64,000 nucleotides of DNA from Bog-756 sp963738545 (GCA_963738545.1 CAVTXA010000007.1:682001-746000); one strand, 5' to 3'. Positions 9,527 through 18,407 are shown, numbered from the stretch's first letter. Program-made: numbers and translations. Notes: generated by a model from the letters alone, not told the origin.

Positions 9527-12500
9527 TCACTGCGTCCGGGCGCTGTCGCCGGTGGGCCGTGCCGCGGTCGACTGATCGATGGTCCGGTGGAGGTAGGTGG
9601 CGAACCGCATGGCCCGGCCCTTGCCTCCTCGGGGATCGGTGGGGCGCGGGGGCAGCCCGGTGATGCCGTCGAAATCCTGATTGTCGAAGGCGAGCCGCAC
9701 GGCCAGATGGTCGCCGTCCTCGGGGAAGGGGTACCCGCGCCAGCGACCGCGGGGCGATTTGCCGTGGTAGAGGTACCACGAGAACGTGGGGAAGAGCGCC
9801 AGGGGCTCGGTCATCCCGCGTCGGTAGCAGTCCACGGCCACGGCCAGCCCGTCCAAGGCGAGGGACGGATGCTCGTCGACGGCCGACGAGAGCACCAGGT
9901 CGTTGATCGTCGGGTCGGCACCTGGTCGCTCCGGCCGGCTCACGGCCAGCGAGCGCCACTGGCGGCCCGGATCGGTGGCCACCAGGGCCATCAGGTCGAG
10001 CCAGGCCGCCACCCGGTGGGACGGCTTGAACCTCGAGTAATACAGCGACGCGGGACCTGATGTCGTCCCGTCGGCGCCGCCCTCGAGCCGGAGCGGGACG
10101 GAGCCGACCACCCGCGTGCCGTCCGGAAGCAGGGCGTCCACGGCACAGGGACGCGCCGGCCCACTCGTCATGCCGGCGACCGAGGCGGCGTCCAGCATGA
10201 CCTGCACGGTCTGGTCGAGGATGCCGAGCTGCTCGGTGCCCAACGGCGGGGGCGGCAGCGTGCCCAGCTGGCGTTCGTAGCGAAGCCACTCGTCGAAGGT
10301 GCGCCCGGCCTGACGCGCCTCGAGGAGACGCGAGCCGACGGCCCAGCCGTTGAGGCCGGCAATGTCCACGGCCAGGGCGGTGGGCGTGTCGTCCTCGCGG
10401 AGAGGGAGACGAGCCTCGAGGCGTGCGCTGAAGAACGCTGCGGTCGGGTTCCTCAAGAACCGGTGCAGCGCCGAGAGCTCGATGACGTCGGACGGCACCG
10501 GATCCAGCGGGTCCTCCAGGAACGGCCGGGCCCGGGAGTCCTGGGTCCTGCGGGCCCGAGCTCCGGCCAGCTCGCCGCGGTCGAACCCCCAGGGCGTCCC
10601 GGCGATCAACCGCCCCGACTCGAAGCAGCGTTCGTCATAGGGCTGACGCGGGTGACCGATCTCGAGGCGACGGGCGACCTCCGTGCTCGCCTCGGCGGCC
10701 ACCGAGGCGAGCACGGACTCGTAGAGCTCGGTCGTGGGCACCGCCCTCGGCACGGGCTGGTTGGTCCGGACGTCGTGGCCTTCCCGGACCACCACCAGGT
10801 GGTCCTGGGCGGCCAGCACGGCCTCCAACAGCGTCTCGCGTGCCTCTCCCCTCGGGTCCCGGTCCCCGAGCAGAGGGACCATGGCCGAGAGGTCGTCGCC
10901 AGCCGAGCCCTCGGCGCCGAAGGCCGACTGGTCCATGCCTAGGAGGCACACCACACGGAACGGGACCCAGCGGAGCGGCGTCAGCGACGTCACGGTGATC
11001 CCGCCCCGGAAGAAGTCGGCCCGCCCCACCTTGTCGTCGAGACGCTCGTCGAGGAGCTTCCACACGTCCCCGAACGCCAACGCCACCGTCGAGGCCTCCT
11101 CCCCGAGCTCGGAGGACTCGACGACGTCGCCCAGGATGCGCTCCAACGCCTCCAGCTGCCATGCCTGGTCCCGCTCGGTGGCGAACAGCGCCGCACAGGT
11201 CTGCCCGATGCGCTCCACCCACTCGGCCAGTGGGCGGGTAGCCGATGCATCGGCGGCCAGGTCGGCCAGGCAGCCGATGACCGCGGCCAGGTTCCCGACG
11301 GTCTCGACGTCACCGCCCTCCACCCCGAAGGGGGCGACGTCACCGATGGCCAGCCGGAGATCCTCGTCGAAGACGGCCGAACCGACGAGCAGCCGATCCA
11401 CGGCCGCCTCCCACGTGTTGGTGACGACCGAACGGGGGAGGCCGAGTCCCTCCCGCTGGGTGGGATCGAGTCCCCAGCGCACGTTGGTGGCCTCCACCCA
11501 CTCGCTGATCACGCCCAGGCTGTCGTCATCGAGGCCGAACCGCTCCCGCACGGGGGCGAGGGCCATGAACTCGAGGACCGCGTCGACGTCGAATCGACCG
11601 GACACCAACTGGAGCAGGGCCGAGGTGGCGCTCAACACCGGATTGGTGGTCCGGATGGAGCGGTCGGCCACCCGGTACCGCAGAGCCGGCGCACCGTGTC
11701 GTCCGAGGGACGAGGCCGTGGTCGGCCCCGAGATGGCATCGGAGGGAACCGTGGTCGTGGCCGGGGCCGTCGTCGTGGCCGGGGCCGTCGTCGTGGCCGG
11801 AGCCGTCGTCGTGGCCGGAGCCGTCGTCGTGGCCGGAGCCGTCGTCGTGGCCGGAGCCGTACGGCCGAAGGCCGCCTCGATCAGCGGGGCGAAGCGGTCG
11901 AGCGCGGGGCAGAGGACCACGATGTCGTCCTCGGTCAGGTCCGACCCGGGTCGGGCCAGCAGATGAAGCAGGGCGTCGCGCAGGACTTCGACTTGGCGGA
12001 TGGCCCCGAAACAGGAGTGGAACTGCACCGAGTCGTCATCGGGGTCGTCGCCCAGGGTGGCGTCGGGCGTCCGGTTGGCGCGGAGGTCGTGTTGCAGCCG
12101 ACCGAGGAGCGTGGACGGGGTCGGGGCGGTTGCGCCAGCATCCCCCACGCGGCTCACCTGCACGCCTTCGGTCTGGACGTCGGCCAGTTGGAGGGCGGTC
12201 TCCCGGTGGAGCCGGCCCCAGCTGCGGAGCAGTGGATGGTGGACCAACGGGGCGGTGGCATCGCTCGACCGCGGTCGGACCGACCCGTCCGGAGGGGCCG
12301 GGTTGGCCGCCAGGAGCTGTCCGGGATCGAGGTAGGTCGGCTCCAGCATGAAGACATGGACCTCGCGGGTACCGGCCACGGCCCGGGCCACGTCGAGGAA
12401 GCCGCCGGCCGGAAGGAGGCTGAATCCGAACAGGACCAGTCGGGGCGGGAGGTCGAGCAGGTCCTCACCGCCATGGAGGCGGGCGAGGACCGACGGCAGG

Positions 12501-13081
12501 CGCTCGGGTGGGCTGGCCTCGTCGATCCGGTCCCTCACGCGGCGCCAGAGTCGGGCCTGCCAGACGAAATGGTCGTCCAGAGGCCGACCGGTGCCATCGA
12601 CCAGACGATCCCGTGACCACTGACGGACCATGTGGGGTCGGTGGAGGTGGTAGCGGTCGAACAGGTCGGCGATACGACGGCTCTTGGCGTAGAGGGATGC
12701 CCCCTCCCGCTGGCCGTCCAACACCGTCAGGCCGGTGGGAAGCGCGTCCCGATCCCCCTCCACGATCGCCTCCAGCACCGGCCACACCATCCGCTCGATG
12801 CGCCATGGATCGGGTTGGTCGGGTGGTCGATCGACGGCCAGGACGGCATTCCTGAGGTCGCCCGGGTAGGCCCGCACGATGTTGGCGGCGATGCCGTCAC
12901 CAGCACCGGGCCCCGAGGCTCCGAGGTGGCGAGCAAGCTCGAGGCTCAACCACCGCCGCATCCCGTCCGAAGGAACCGCGAGCCATTCGGGCGTCAGCGG
13001 GTCCGCAGGCGCGGCCTGGAGCACGTCAGCGAGGCGCGTCGCCAGAAGGCGGGCCGAGCCCGCCGAATACAGATGCATCAT
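9527..13081 (-). CDS. recC: Exodeoxyribonuclease V gamma subunit RecC
   Basis: A 1,184-residue subunit that lacks helicase catalytic residues and in E. coli recognises Chi. The N-terminus MMHLYSAGSARLLATRLADV and the stretch EWLAVPSDGMRRWLSLELA match the RecC/AddB opening, with DGIAANI following. The late stretch IELSALHRFLRNPTAAFFSARL is the conserved inactivated-nuclease region. Residues about 408-443 are a six-fold ATTTAP repeat (DNA repeat 11751-11858), absent from typical RecC and probably a flexible linker insertion. It is first in the recC-recB-recD operon. Two consecutive ATG codons (13081, 13078) make the start ambiguous by one residue. Many Actinobacteria use AdnAB or AddAB instead, so a full RecBCD is a lineage trait. 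Confidence 0.93.
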   Translation of the reverse strand: MMHLYSAGSARLLATRLADVLQAAPADPLTPEWLAVPSDGMRRWLSLELARHLGASGPGAGDGIAANIVRAYPGDLRNAVLAVDRPPDQPDPWRIERMVWPVLEAIVEGDRDALPTGLTVLDGQREGASLYAKSRRIADLFDRYHLHRPHMVRQWSRDRLVDGTGRPLDDHFVWQARLWRRVRDRIDEASPPERLPSVLARLHGGEDLLDLPPRLVLFGFSLLPAGGFLDVARAVAGTREVHVFMLEPTYLDPGQLLAANPAPPDGSVRPRSSDATAPLVHHPLLRSWGRLHRETALQLADVQTEGVQVSRVGDAGATAPTPSTLLGRLQHDLRANRTPDATLGDDPDDDSVQFHSCFGAIRQVEVLRDALLHLLARPGSDLTEDDIVVLCPALDRFAPLIEAAFGRTAPATTTAPATTTAPATTTAPATTTAPATTTAPATTTVPSDAISGPTTASSLGRHGAPALRYRVADRSIRTTNPVLSATSALLQLVSGRFDVDAVLEFMALAPVRERFGLDDDSLGVISEWVEATNVRWGLDPTQREGLGLPRSVVTNTWEAAVDRLLVGSAVFDEDLRLAIGDVAPFGVEGGDVETVGNLAAVIGCLADLAADASATRPLAEWVERIGQTCAALFATERDQAWQLEALERILGDVVESSELGEEASTVALAFGDVWKLLDERLDDKVGRADFFRGGITVTSLTPLRWVPFRVVCLLGMDQSAFGAEGSAGDDLSAMVPLLGDRDPRGEARETLLEAVLAAQDHLVVVREGHDVRTNQPVPRAVPTTELYESVLASVAAEASTEVARRLEIGHPRQPYDERCFESGRLIAGTPWGFDRGELAGARARRTQDSRARPFLEDPLDPVPSDVIELSALHRFLRNPTAAFFSARLEARLPLREDDTPTALAVDIAGLNGWAVGSRLLEARQAGRTFDEWLRYERQLGTLPPPPLGTEQLGILDQTVQVMLDAASVAGMTSGPARPCAVDALLPDGTRVVGSVPLRLEGGADGTTSGPASLYYSRFKPSHRVAAWLDLMALVATDPGRQWRSLAVSRPERPGADPTINDLVLSSAVDEHPSLALDGLAVAVDCYRRGMTEPLALFPTFSWYLYHGKSPRGRWRGYPFPEDGDHLAVRLAFDNQDFDGITGLPPRPTDPRGGKGRAMRFATYLHRTIDQSTAARPTGDSARTQ
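11751..11858 (-). repeat. Six 18-bp tandem repeats inside recC
   Basis: Six head-to-tail 18-bp units, plus-strand consensus GTCGTCGTGGCCGGRGCC, with only two variable positions. Being a multiple of three, they keep the frame and encode a repeated ATTTAP hexapeptide in RecC. Near-identity of the units suggests recent slippage and a copy number that may vary between strains. Confidence 0.95.
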
Positions 13082-13328
13082 CGTCCAGCGACCCTACTCA
13101 CGGGGTGTGACGCATGGCAGACTTCGCCGAGCGACGGAGAGGGCCAGCTGGAACGGACTCCTTGTGGTGCGATCGACTTGTCCTCACGACCCGCCACGCC
13201 CTGGTGCTTGTCATCGCAACAGTTGCCAGGTCAAGCGACCAGGCAGGATCACCGCGCTATATCGGGCTAGGTGGTATCAAGTACGTGAACGGGCCTGTAC
13301 AAAATCCGACAAGTCCAAAGGGGAGACC

Positions 13329-14103
13329 ATGGGACACCTGTTGGCTACCACTTACACAACAACCGGTTCAGGAGGAGCATTCGCCACCCTCCTCTTTTTG
13401 GGGATCGGGTCCTACATCCTCACTGCCATCGGTGCCCAAGGGGCCTACAGGAAGGCCGGCGCATATGGGGATCCCGCCTGGGCCGCGTGGGTTCCGATCT
13501 ATCAGTTCATCGTTCTGCTCGAGAATCGCAGGTCGGCCGAAGACTGTGGGGCTGGTTCCTGCTTCTGCGCTCGTCCCCTATGTAGGGGAACTCGGCCTTT
13601 TCGTTGTCTACATCATCGTTGCGAATGACGTATCGAAGAGCTTCGGACATGGGCCTGGATTCACGGTGGGGCTGGTTATTCCCTATGTTTGGATCATCTT
13701 TTGGTGGATCTTGTGGCGGGGCGAGAGCACTTATCGTGGGCCGGCAGCACTCGCTGCTACACCTTGGGCAGGTGGGGGCTATCCGCCGGCAGGAGGCTAC
13801 GGGACACAGCCCGGATACCCACCGCCGCCCGGAAGTGGCTACCCACCGGTGCAACCCGGCTACCCGCCGGCCCAGCCGGGCTACCCACCTGCGGGCGGGG
13901 GCTACCCGCCCCCTCCGGGACAGGCCCCGCCGCCACCCATGCCCGGCTACCCACCTGCCGGCCAGGCCCCACCAGCGTCGACGCCGGGGTATCCGCCTCC
14001 GGGCCAGGCCCCGCCGCCCCCCGTGCCCTCGGCGCCGCCTCCGCCCCCTCCGGGCCAGGCCCCGCCTCCTCCGGCTCCCGGGCAGATGCCGCCGCCCGAG
14101 TAG
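13329..14103 (+). CDS. DUF5684-like membrane protein with proline-rich tail, broken by indels
   Basis: Starts at ATG 13329 behind an AAAGGGGAGA ribosome site. The N-terminus has a membrane segment (FATLLFLGIGSYILTAIGA), then AWAAWVPIYQFIVLLE, the hallmark of small DUF5684-type membrane proteins. The expected continuation IAGRP, then WGWFLLL, then ALVPYVGELGLFVVYIIVANDVSKSFG is present but scattered over three frames between about 13524 and 13567. Restoring it needs one base removed near 13524, one removed near 13545 and one added near 13567. The remainder has two more membrane segments and a tail of about 110 residues of GYPP and QAPPPP repeats. Rejoined length is near 257 residues. Function unknown. 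It is either a pseudogene or a badly read stretch. Confidence 0.7.
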
Positions 14104-14161
14104 CGCCCGAGCCTGCGCTTTGTCCGTGCTGCTCGCGGAGCGGGCTGCCCGACGGCCGACA

Positions 14162-14178
14162 GGTGGGCCGACCCCACC
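14162..14178. terminator. Candidate hairpin terminator between convergent genes
   Basis: GGTGGG, a five-base loop and CCCACC sit directly after the stop of the minus-strand DUF6295 gene and 59 bp after the plus-strand gene. There is no U-tract, so it is at best a weak or bidirectional terminator. Confidence 0.35.
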
Positions 14179-14179
14179 C

Positions 14180-14449
14180 TTACAGCGTGTCGATCAGGCC
14201 CGGCGGGGCTGATTCGATCGTCCGCAGGATGGCCTCGGCCAAGGCCCGGGCCGAGTGTGGGTCGAGCTCCATGGCCACCCGGGCGCCGGGGCCGCGGGAC
14301 GGGTTGATGAGGTCGATGTTCACGGTGTGCTCGGCTCGGGCGTGCACCGGGTGGTCGAAGTAGACGGTGGCGTCGGTGACGGCGAACCAGCCGTCGGCTC
14401 CTTTCCCGCTTCCCTCCATCCCCACGGTGGTCGTCTGGTAGGTACACAT
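14180..14449 (-). CDS. DUF6295 family protein
   Basis: An 89-residue protein beginning MCTYQTTTV, followed by GSGKGADGWF, VYFDHPVHARAEHTVNIDLIN and a helical end (SARALAEAILRTIES). This pattern matches a conserved actinobacterial family of unknown function that I recognise as DUF6295; the assignment is from memory of the family pattern. It has no signal peptide or membrane segment. It lies 48 bp downstream of the dienelactone hydrolase on the same strand, at the end of a possible MFS-MerR-hydrolase unit, and ends at the hairpin at 14162. No activity can be read from the sequence. Confidence 0.8.
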   Translation of the reverse strand: MCTYQTTTVGMEGSGKGADGWFAVTDATVYFDHPVHARAEHTVNIDLINPSRGPGARVAMELDPHSARALAEAILRTIESAPPGLIDTL

Positions 14450-14497
14450 GGGTCAATCCCTTCGTTGGGTGGACGGGTCGATCGTTGACGACGCGGG

Positions 14498-15244
14498 TCA
14501 GGCCGTGGCCAGGTTGCGGCCGAAGAACTCCCAGATCCGCTCCCACCCGTCGTTGGCCGCCTCCGGACGGTAGCTGGGCCGGTTGGTGGCGAAGAAGGCA
14601 TGACCCGCACCCTCGTAGCTGTGGAAATCGAACGACTTGCCGGCCGCGGTCAGCGCCTGTTCGAGCTCTGCCACCTCCTCGGGTGAGGGGTACTTGTCCT
14701 CGGCACCGAACAGTCCGAGCAACGGGCACGAAAGGTCGGGGGCGAGGTCGACGATCGGGCCGAAACTCAGCGGGTAGCCCTCGGGTACGGGCCTCGTGAC
14801 GAACGCGCCGTAGCAGTCGACGGCCGCGTCGAGCTCGAGCGTGCAGGCGGCGAGGAACGACTGACGGCCTCCCGAGCAGTAGCCGATGGTGGCCACCTTC
14901 CCGTTGGACGAGCCGAGACTGCGGAGATGGCTGGCGGCGCCGGCGACGTCGCCCACCAGCCGCTCGTCGGGCACGCCACCGAGCGCCCGGGCCGTGGCCG
15001 CGGCGTCGTCCGGACTGGCCCCCGGGGCCTCGCGCGTGTACAGGTTCGGACAGATGGCCAGATACCCGTGGGCGGCGAACTTCCGGGTGATCTCTTTGGT
15101 GCCCTCGTCGTAGCCGGGCAGGTGATGGATCACCACGACACCACCCGTCGGTGGGCCATCGAGGGGCTGCGCCAGATACGCCTCGATGGCGTCCTCTCCG
15201 TGCCCCGTGATCGTTACGGTCTCCGCTCGCAAGTCATCGCTCAT
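14498..15244 (-). CDS. Dienelactone hydrolase family alpha/beta hydrolase
   Basis: A 248-residue hydrolase with the DLH triad: nucleophile cysteine in GYCSGGRQSF, aspartate in LGLFGAEDKYPSPEE and histidine in GAGHAFFATNRPSY. GGVVVIHHLPGYDEGTKEITRKFAAHGY is the usual N-terminal part. Dienelactone hydrolases open lactones in aromatic-ring degradation, but many relatives act on other esters, so the substrate is open. ATG 15244 is chosen because AGAGAGGA lies just upstream; an upstream in-frame ATG at 15298 would add 18 residues without family character. It lies 114 bp downstream of the MerR gene and may share its transcript. Confidence 0.88.
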   Translation of the reverse strand: MSDDLRAETVTITGHGEDAIEAYLAQPLDGPPTGGVVVIHHLPGYDEGTKEITRKFAAHGYLAICPNLYTREAPGASPDDAAATARALGGVPDERLVGDVAGAASHLRSLGSSNGKVATIGYCSGGRQSFLAACTLELDAAVDCYGAFVTRPVPEGYPLSFGPIVDLAPDLSCPLLGLFGAEDKYPSPEEVAELEQALTAAGKSFDFHSYEGAGHAFFATNRPSYRPEAANDGWERIWEFFGRNLATA

Positions 15245-15358
15245 CGCTGTCCGGTCCTCTCTGGTCAACTCGCTGTGTTCGGTCGGTGCGGTGCTCACAT
15301 GGTGGCGGCCCCGGGTTGCTGGTTGCCGTCGTCGGGTGGACCCGGTGCCCCGGCCCGG

Positions 15359-15844
15359 TCAGGACGGACCCGGCTCGGGCCCGTCGAGTTCGGCACGGGC
15401 CTCGTGCAGCTTGATCGCCTTGGCCGCCCGCTCGTCCCGGAACCGTCCGATCCGGGCCAGGGTGTTGTCCAGCCGGTCGAGCAACTTCTCGTTGGCCTCG
15501 ATGGCCTCGTCGATCAGCTCACGACGGACCTCCGGGGAAGCGTCACCCCACCGGTACTCCGACCGGACCCGATCCAGCGCCTCGATGTCCTCGGTGTCCA
15601 TCACCACCCGGACCTCGGCCAGGGTGAACCCCAACAGTTCCTGCAGGTCCTTGATGCGGGTGACCCGGGCCATGTCGGTCTGCGAGTAGAGCCGCTCACC
15701 CCCACCCCGGTAGCCACTCGGGCTGAGCAGTCCCTGCTCCTCCCAGTAGCGCAGCGTGCGCGTGGTGAGCCCGGTCAGCTTGGCCACTTCGCCGATCCGC
15801 AGGACCGTCGGTGTCGTGTGGGTGTCGCCGGCCGGAGCCCTCAT
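15359..15844 (-). CDS. MerR family transcriptional regulator
   Basis: A 161-residue regulator with an N-terminal winged helix-turn-helix (LRIGEVAKLTGLTTRTLRYW, then EEQGLLSPSGYRGGGERLYS) and a long helical dimerisation region (LGFTLAEVRVVMDTEDIEALD). There are no cysteines for metal binding, so it is probably a ligand-responsive member. Its ATG overlaps the stop of the upstream MFS gene as ATGA, so the two are co-translated. A near-perfect palindrome at 17747-17764 upstream of the MFS start is a good candidate operator and would make the operon autoregulated. Confidence 0.9.
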   Translation of the reverse strand: MRAPAGDTHTTPTVLRIGEVAKLTGLTTRTLRYWEEQGLLSPSGYRGGGERLYSQTDMARVTRIKDLQELLGFTLAEVRVVMDTEDIEALDRVRSEYRWGDASPEVRRELIDEAIEANEKLLDRLDNTLARIGRFRDERAAKAIKLHEARAELDGPEPGPS

Positions 15845-17697
15845 TCCGCCTCCGACTGGGCGATGGCTGCCCCCGACAGGTCGTCGGGTGTGCCGATCCC
15901 GAGCCGTGTCCCGTCGAGGTCACCCCCCGGTCCGTTCCCCGACACCTCCGGGTCCTGGGCCGCCTGCTCGGGCTCCGTGTAGACGTAGCGACCGCCCCTC
16001 AGCCACGAGGCGCCCGCGGCCAACAGGCTGGCCACGATGGCGAAGTCGAGGGCGGCGTGCAGCCCGGCCCGGAACGGCGCACTGATCAGCCCCGGGAAGA
16101 AGCTGCGGCCGGTGAGCGCGTGCTGCTGGACCAGCGGCAGCTGGCTCAGCGCGTGGGCGCCGATCAGGTGCTGGACGGGGTCGTAGCCCAAGAAGGCGGC
16201 GAACAGTGTCGAGACCGGCGAGAGGTGGGCCACCTGGCTGGCCACCCCGACCGGGACGCCATGGGCGGTGAGCCCGTGGAGGAGGTTGGACGGGAGCGAC
16301 GACATCAGACCCACGATCATGAGGGTGAAGAAGATCCCGATCGACAGCACCTGGGCCGAGTTCTGGAAGGTCGTGTTCATGCCCGAGCCCGCCCCCCGGT
16401 GCTGGGGCGGGAGGCTGTTCATGACCCCGGCCCGGTTAGGCGATCCGAACGACGCCATGGTCAGGCCGGTGAGGAAGAGCACCCCAGCGAAGGCCCAGTA
16501 GGGGAAGTCGACGGGCAGGAACTCGAGCAGGGACAAGCAGACCGCCGTGCCCAGCATGCCTCCGGTGGCGAAGGGCCGGGCACCGTAGCGGTCAGACAGG
16601 ATCCCCGAGGCCGGTCCAGCGATGAGGAACCCAGCGGTCAGCGGGAGCATGGCGATGCCGGCCCACAGCGGGGTGACGCTGAAGTCGTAGCCGTGCAGGG
16701 GGAGCCAGATCCCCTGGAGCCAGATGATCAACATGAACATCAGCCCCCCTCGGCTGAGCGCAGCCAGGAAGCTGGCCAGCACCCCACTGGTGAAGGCCCG
16801 GATCTTGAACAGCTGCAGCCGGAACATCGGCTGGGCGACCTTGGTCTCGATGATGCAGAAGGCGATCAGCAGGGCCACACCGAGGGTGAGTGCCCCGATC
16901 ACGGCGGGACTGGTCCAGCCCATGACGTGATGGCCGTAGGGCTCGATGCCGTAGGTGATGCCCACCATGACGAGAATGAGACCGATGGCGAAGGTGATGT
17001 TGCCCGGCCAGTCGATCCGGGCCGGCCGCTTGGGACTGGTCTCGCGCAGCTTGTAGTAGCCGAAGACGGTGGCGAACAGCCCGATCGGCACCGACACCAG
17101 AAAGATGAGCCTCCAGTTGACCGGGGCCAGCAGCCCGCCGAGCACCAGTCCGATGAAGGTCCCGCTGAACGCCGCCGCCTGGTTGACCCCGAGGGCCATG
17201 CCCCGCTGGTTGTCCGGGAAGACGTCGGTGATGATGGCCGACGAGTTGGCCATGAGCATCGCCGCCCCCACCCCCTGGAGGATCCGCATGGCGATCAGCC
17301 AGACGCCGGCGGCGTGGCCGGTCATCCAGGTGATGCTCAGCATCAAGGAGAAGAACGTGAACACGGCGAAGCCGAGGTTGTAGGTCCGCACCCGACCGTA
17401 GATGTCGCCCATCCGTCCCAGGCTGACCACCAGGACGCTGGTGATGACCAAAAAGCCCAGGATCATCCAGAGGAGGTAGAAGGTGTTCCCGGGCTCGAGT
17501 GGATCGAGCCCGATTCCCCGGAAGATGTCCGGGAGGGCGATCAGCACGATGGACCCGTCGATGGTCGCCATCAACATGCCGAGGGTCGAGATGAACAGGG
17601 CGATCCACTTGTAGTTGGCGGGCAGGGCGGCGAGGACCCCGTCCGGGCTGCTGGCGCGTTCGGCCGGTTTGACCTGCTCACCCTCGACTACGGCCAT
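15841..17697 (-). CDS. MFS drug-resistance transporter, DHA2 (14-TM) type
   Basis: A 618-residue inner-membrane exporter of the EmrB/QacA class. It has the cytoplasmic N-terminus, a first membrane segment ending in MATIDGSIVLIALPDIF (the DHA2 motif D1), motif A as GRMGDIYGRVRTYNLG, RILQGVGAAMLMANSSAII, and about 14 hydrophobic segments. A long periplasmic loop lies near residues 490-540, before the last segment. The start ATG 17697 has GGGAG just upstream. It heads the operon with the MerR regulator, and its promoter region contains the palindrome at 17747. MFS/MerR pairing suggests ligand-induced export; the ligand is unknown. Confidence 0.92.
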   Translation of the reverse strand: MAVVEGEQVKPAERASSPDGVLAALPANYKWIALFISTLGMLMATIDGSIVLIALPDIFRGIGLDPLEPGNTFYLLWMILGFLVITSVLVVSLGRMGDIYGRVRTYNLGFAVFTFFSLMLSITWMTGHAAGVWLIAMRILQGVGAAMLMANSSAIITDVFPDNQRGMALGVNQAAAFSGTFIGLVLGGLLAPVNWRLIFLVSVPIGLFATVFGYYKLRETSPKRPARIDWPGNITFAIGLILVMVGITYGIEPYGHHVMGWTSPAVIGALTLGVALLIAFCIIETKVAQPMFRLQLFKIRAFTSGVLASFLAALSRGGLMFMLIIWLQGIWLPLHGYDFSVTPLWAGIAMLPLTAGFLIAGPASGILSDRYGARPFATGGMLGTAVCLSLLEFLPVDFPYWAFAGVLFLTGLTMASFGSPNRAGVMNSLPPQHRGAGSGMNTTFQNSAQVLSIGIFFTLMIVGLMSSLPSNLLHGLTAHGVPVGVASQVAHLSPVSTLFAAFLGYDPVQHLIGAHALSQLPLVQQHALTGRSFFPGLISAPFRAGLHAALDFAIVASLLAAGASWLRGGRYVYTEPEQAAQDPEVSGNGPGGDLDGTRLGIGTPDDLSGAAIAQSEAE

Positions 17698-17746
17698 CGC
17701 TCTCCCGGCACCGCCTCGGCCTGCCTGACCCTTCGTCGCCAGGCAG

Positions 17747-17764
17747 GTTTACGTGTACGTCAAC
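17747..17764. promoter_or_regulatory. Candidate MerR operator upstream of the MFS-merR operon
   Basis: GTTTACGT, GT, ACGTCAAC: an 18-bp inverted repeat with one mismatch, 50 bp upstream of the MFS start and 112 bp upstream of the divergent thioesterase. It resembles the TTGACGT...ACGTAAA sites described for LiuR-type MerR regulators. The assignment to the adjacent regulator is inference. Confidence 0.6.
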
Positions 17765-17853
17765 GTCACTCTAACGCACGCACATCCCCGTCAGGAACGT
17801 GCCGCCGACGTCCGGGGTCCGAGCGCCGTGAGCCCGGCCTTGCCGACTACCCG

Positions 17854-17868
17854 AGTGGATCCTATAGT
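17854..17868 (+). promoter_or_regulatory. -10 region and conserved element before the PaaI thioesterase
   Basis: AGTGGATCCTATAGT contains a TATAGT -10 hexamer whose end is 7 bp from the ATG at 17876, so the transcript is probably leaderless. A 13/15 identical element occurs in the SDR promoter at 29633-29647, which suggests a shared regulator. Confidence 0.5.
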
Positions 17869-17875
17869 CAGTTCT

Positions 17876-18337
17876 ATGAATGAACCCACCCCTGCCGACG
17901 CCCAGCCCGCGGCCACCAGCGGACGTCCGTCGGCCACCCCCGGCTCCCCGGGGGAGGCGGGCGGGTTCGTGGCCGGCGTCGGCCTGATGATCGACGAGGT
18001 GGGTGCCGATCGGGTGCTCGGCCACATCGATCTCGACGAGCGCCACCACACGCCGTGGGGCATCGTCCACGGGGGCGTGTACGCCACCGCCGTCGAGTCC
18101 GCGGCCAGCATCGGCGCCAGTGCGGCCGTCCAGGAACGGGGGATGATGGCGGTGGGGCTGACCAACACCACCCAGTTCCTCCGGTCGCTCACCTCCGGAC
18201 GGGTCGTGGTCGAAGCGGTCGCGCTCAACCAGGGACGGAGCCAGCAGCTGTGGACCGTCGACATCACCGACAGCGCCGGACGGCTCGTGGCCCACGGCGA
18301 GCTCCGGCTGCAGAATCTGGACCCGACGGCCCGCTGA
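17876..18337 (+). CDS. PaaI-like hotdog-fold thioesterase
   Basis: A 153-residue protein of the PaaI hotdog family, which hydrolyses acyl- or aryl-CoA thioesters. Diagnostic are WGIVHGGVYATAVESAASIG (the HGG and the following acidic residue form the active site), VGLTNTTQFLRSLTSG and the end LVAHGELRLQNLD. The first 25 residues are Pro/Ala/Ser-rich and probably disordered. ATG 17876 is chosen because the -10 TATAGT sits directly before it and the upstream open frame runs through the promoter region. It is transcribed away from the MFS-merR operon. Confidence 0.87.
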   Translation: MNEPTPADAQPAATSGRPSATPGSPGEAGGFVAGVGLMIDEVGADRVLGHIDLDERHHTPWGIVHGGVYATAVESAASIGASAAVQERGMMAVGLTNTTQFLRSLTSGRVVVEAVALNQGRSQQLWTVDITDSAGRLVAHGELRLQNLDPTAR

Positions 18338-18407
18338 ACGGCAGATCGGTCGGGAGGCGACGGCGGACGGACAGACCTCCCGGGTCACGCTCGAGTGTTC
18401 TCCCCAA

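Noticed and set aside
4048..13081. RecBCD locus as a phage-defence island.
   Set aside because: No restriction, CBASS, retron or other defence genes flank it; it is a normal repair operon.
13756..14100. GYPP/QAPPPP repeats as a PE/PPE-like or surface-antigen protein.
   Set aside because: The repeats are the disordered tail of a DUF5684-like membrane protein; no PE or PPE N-terminal motif is present.
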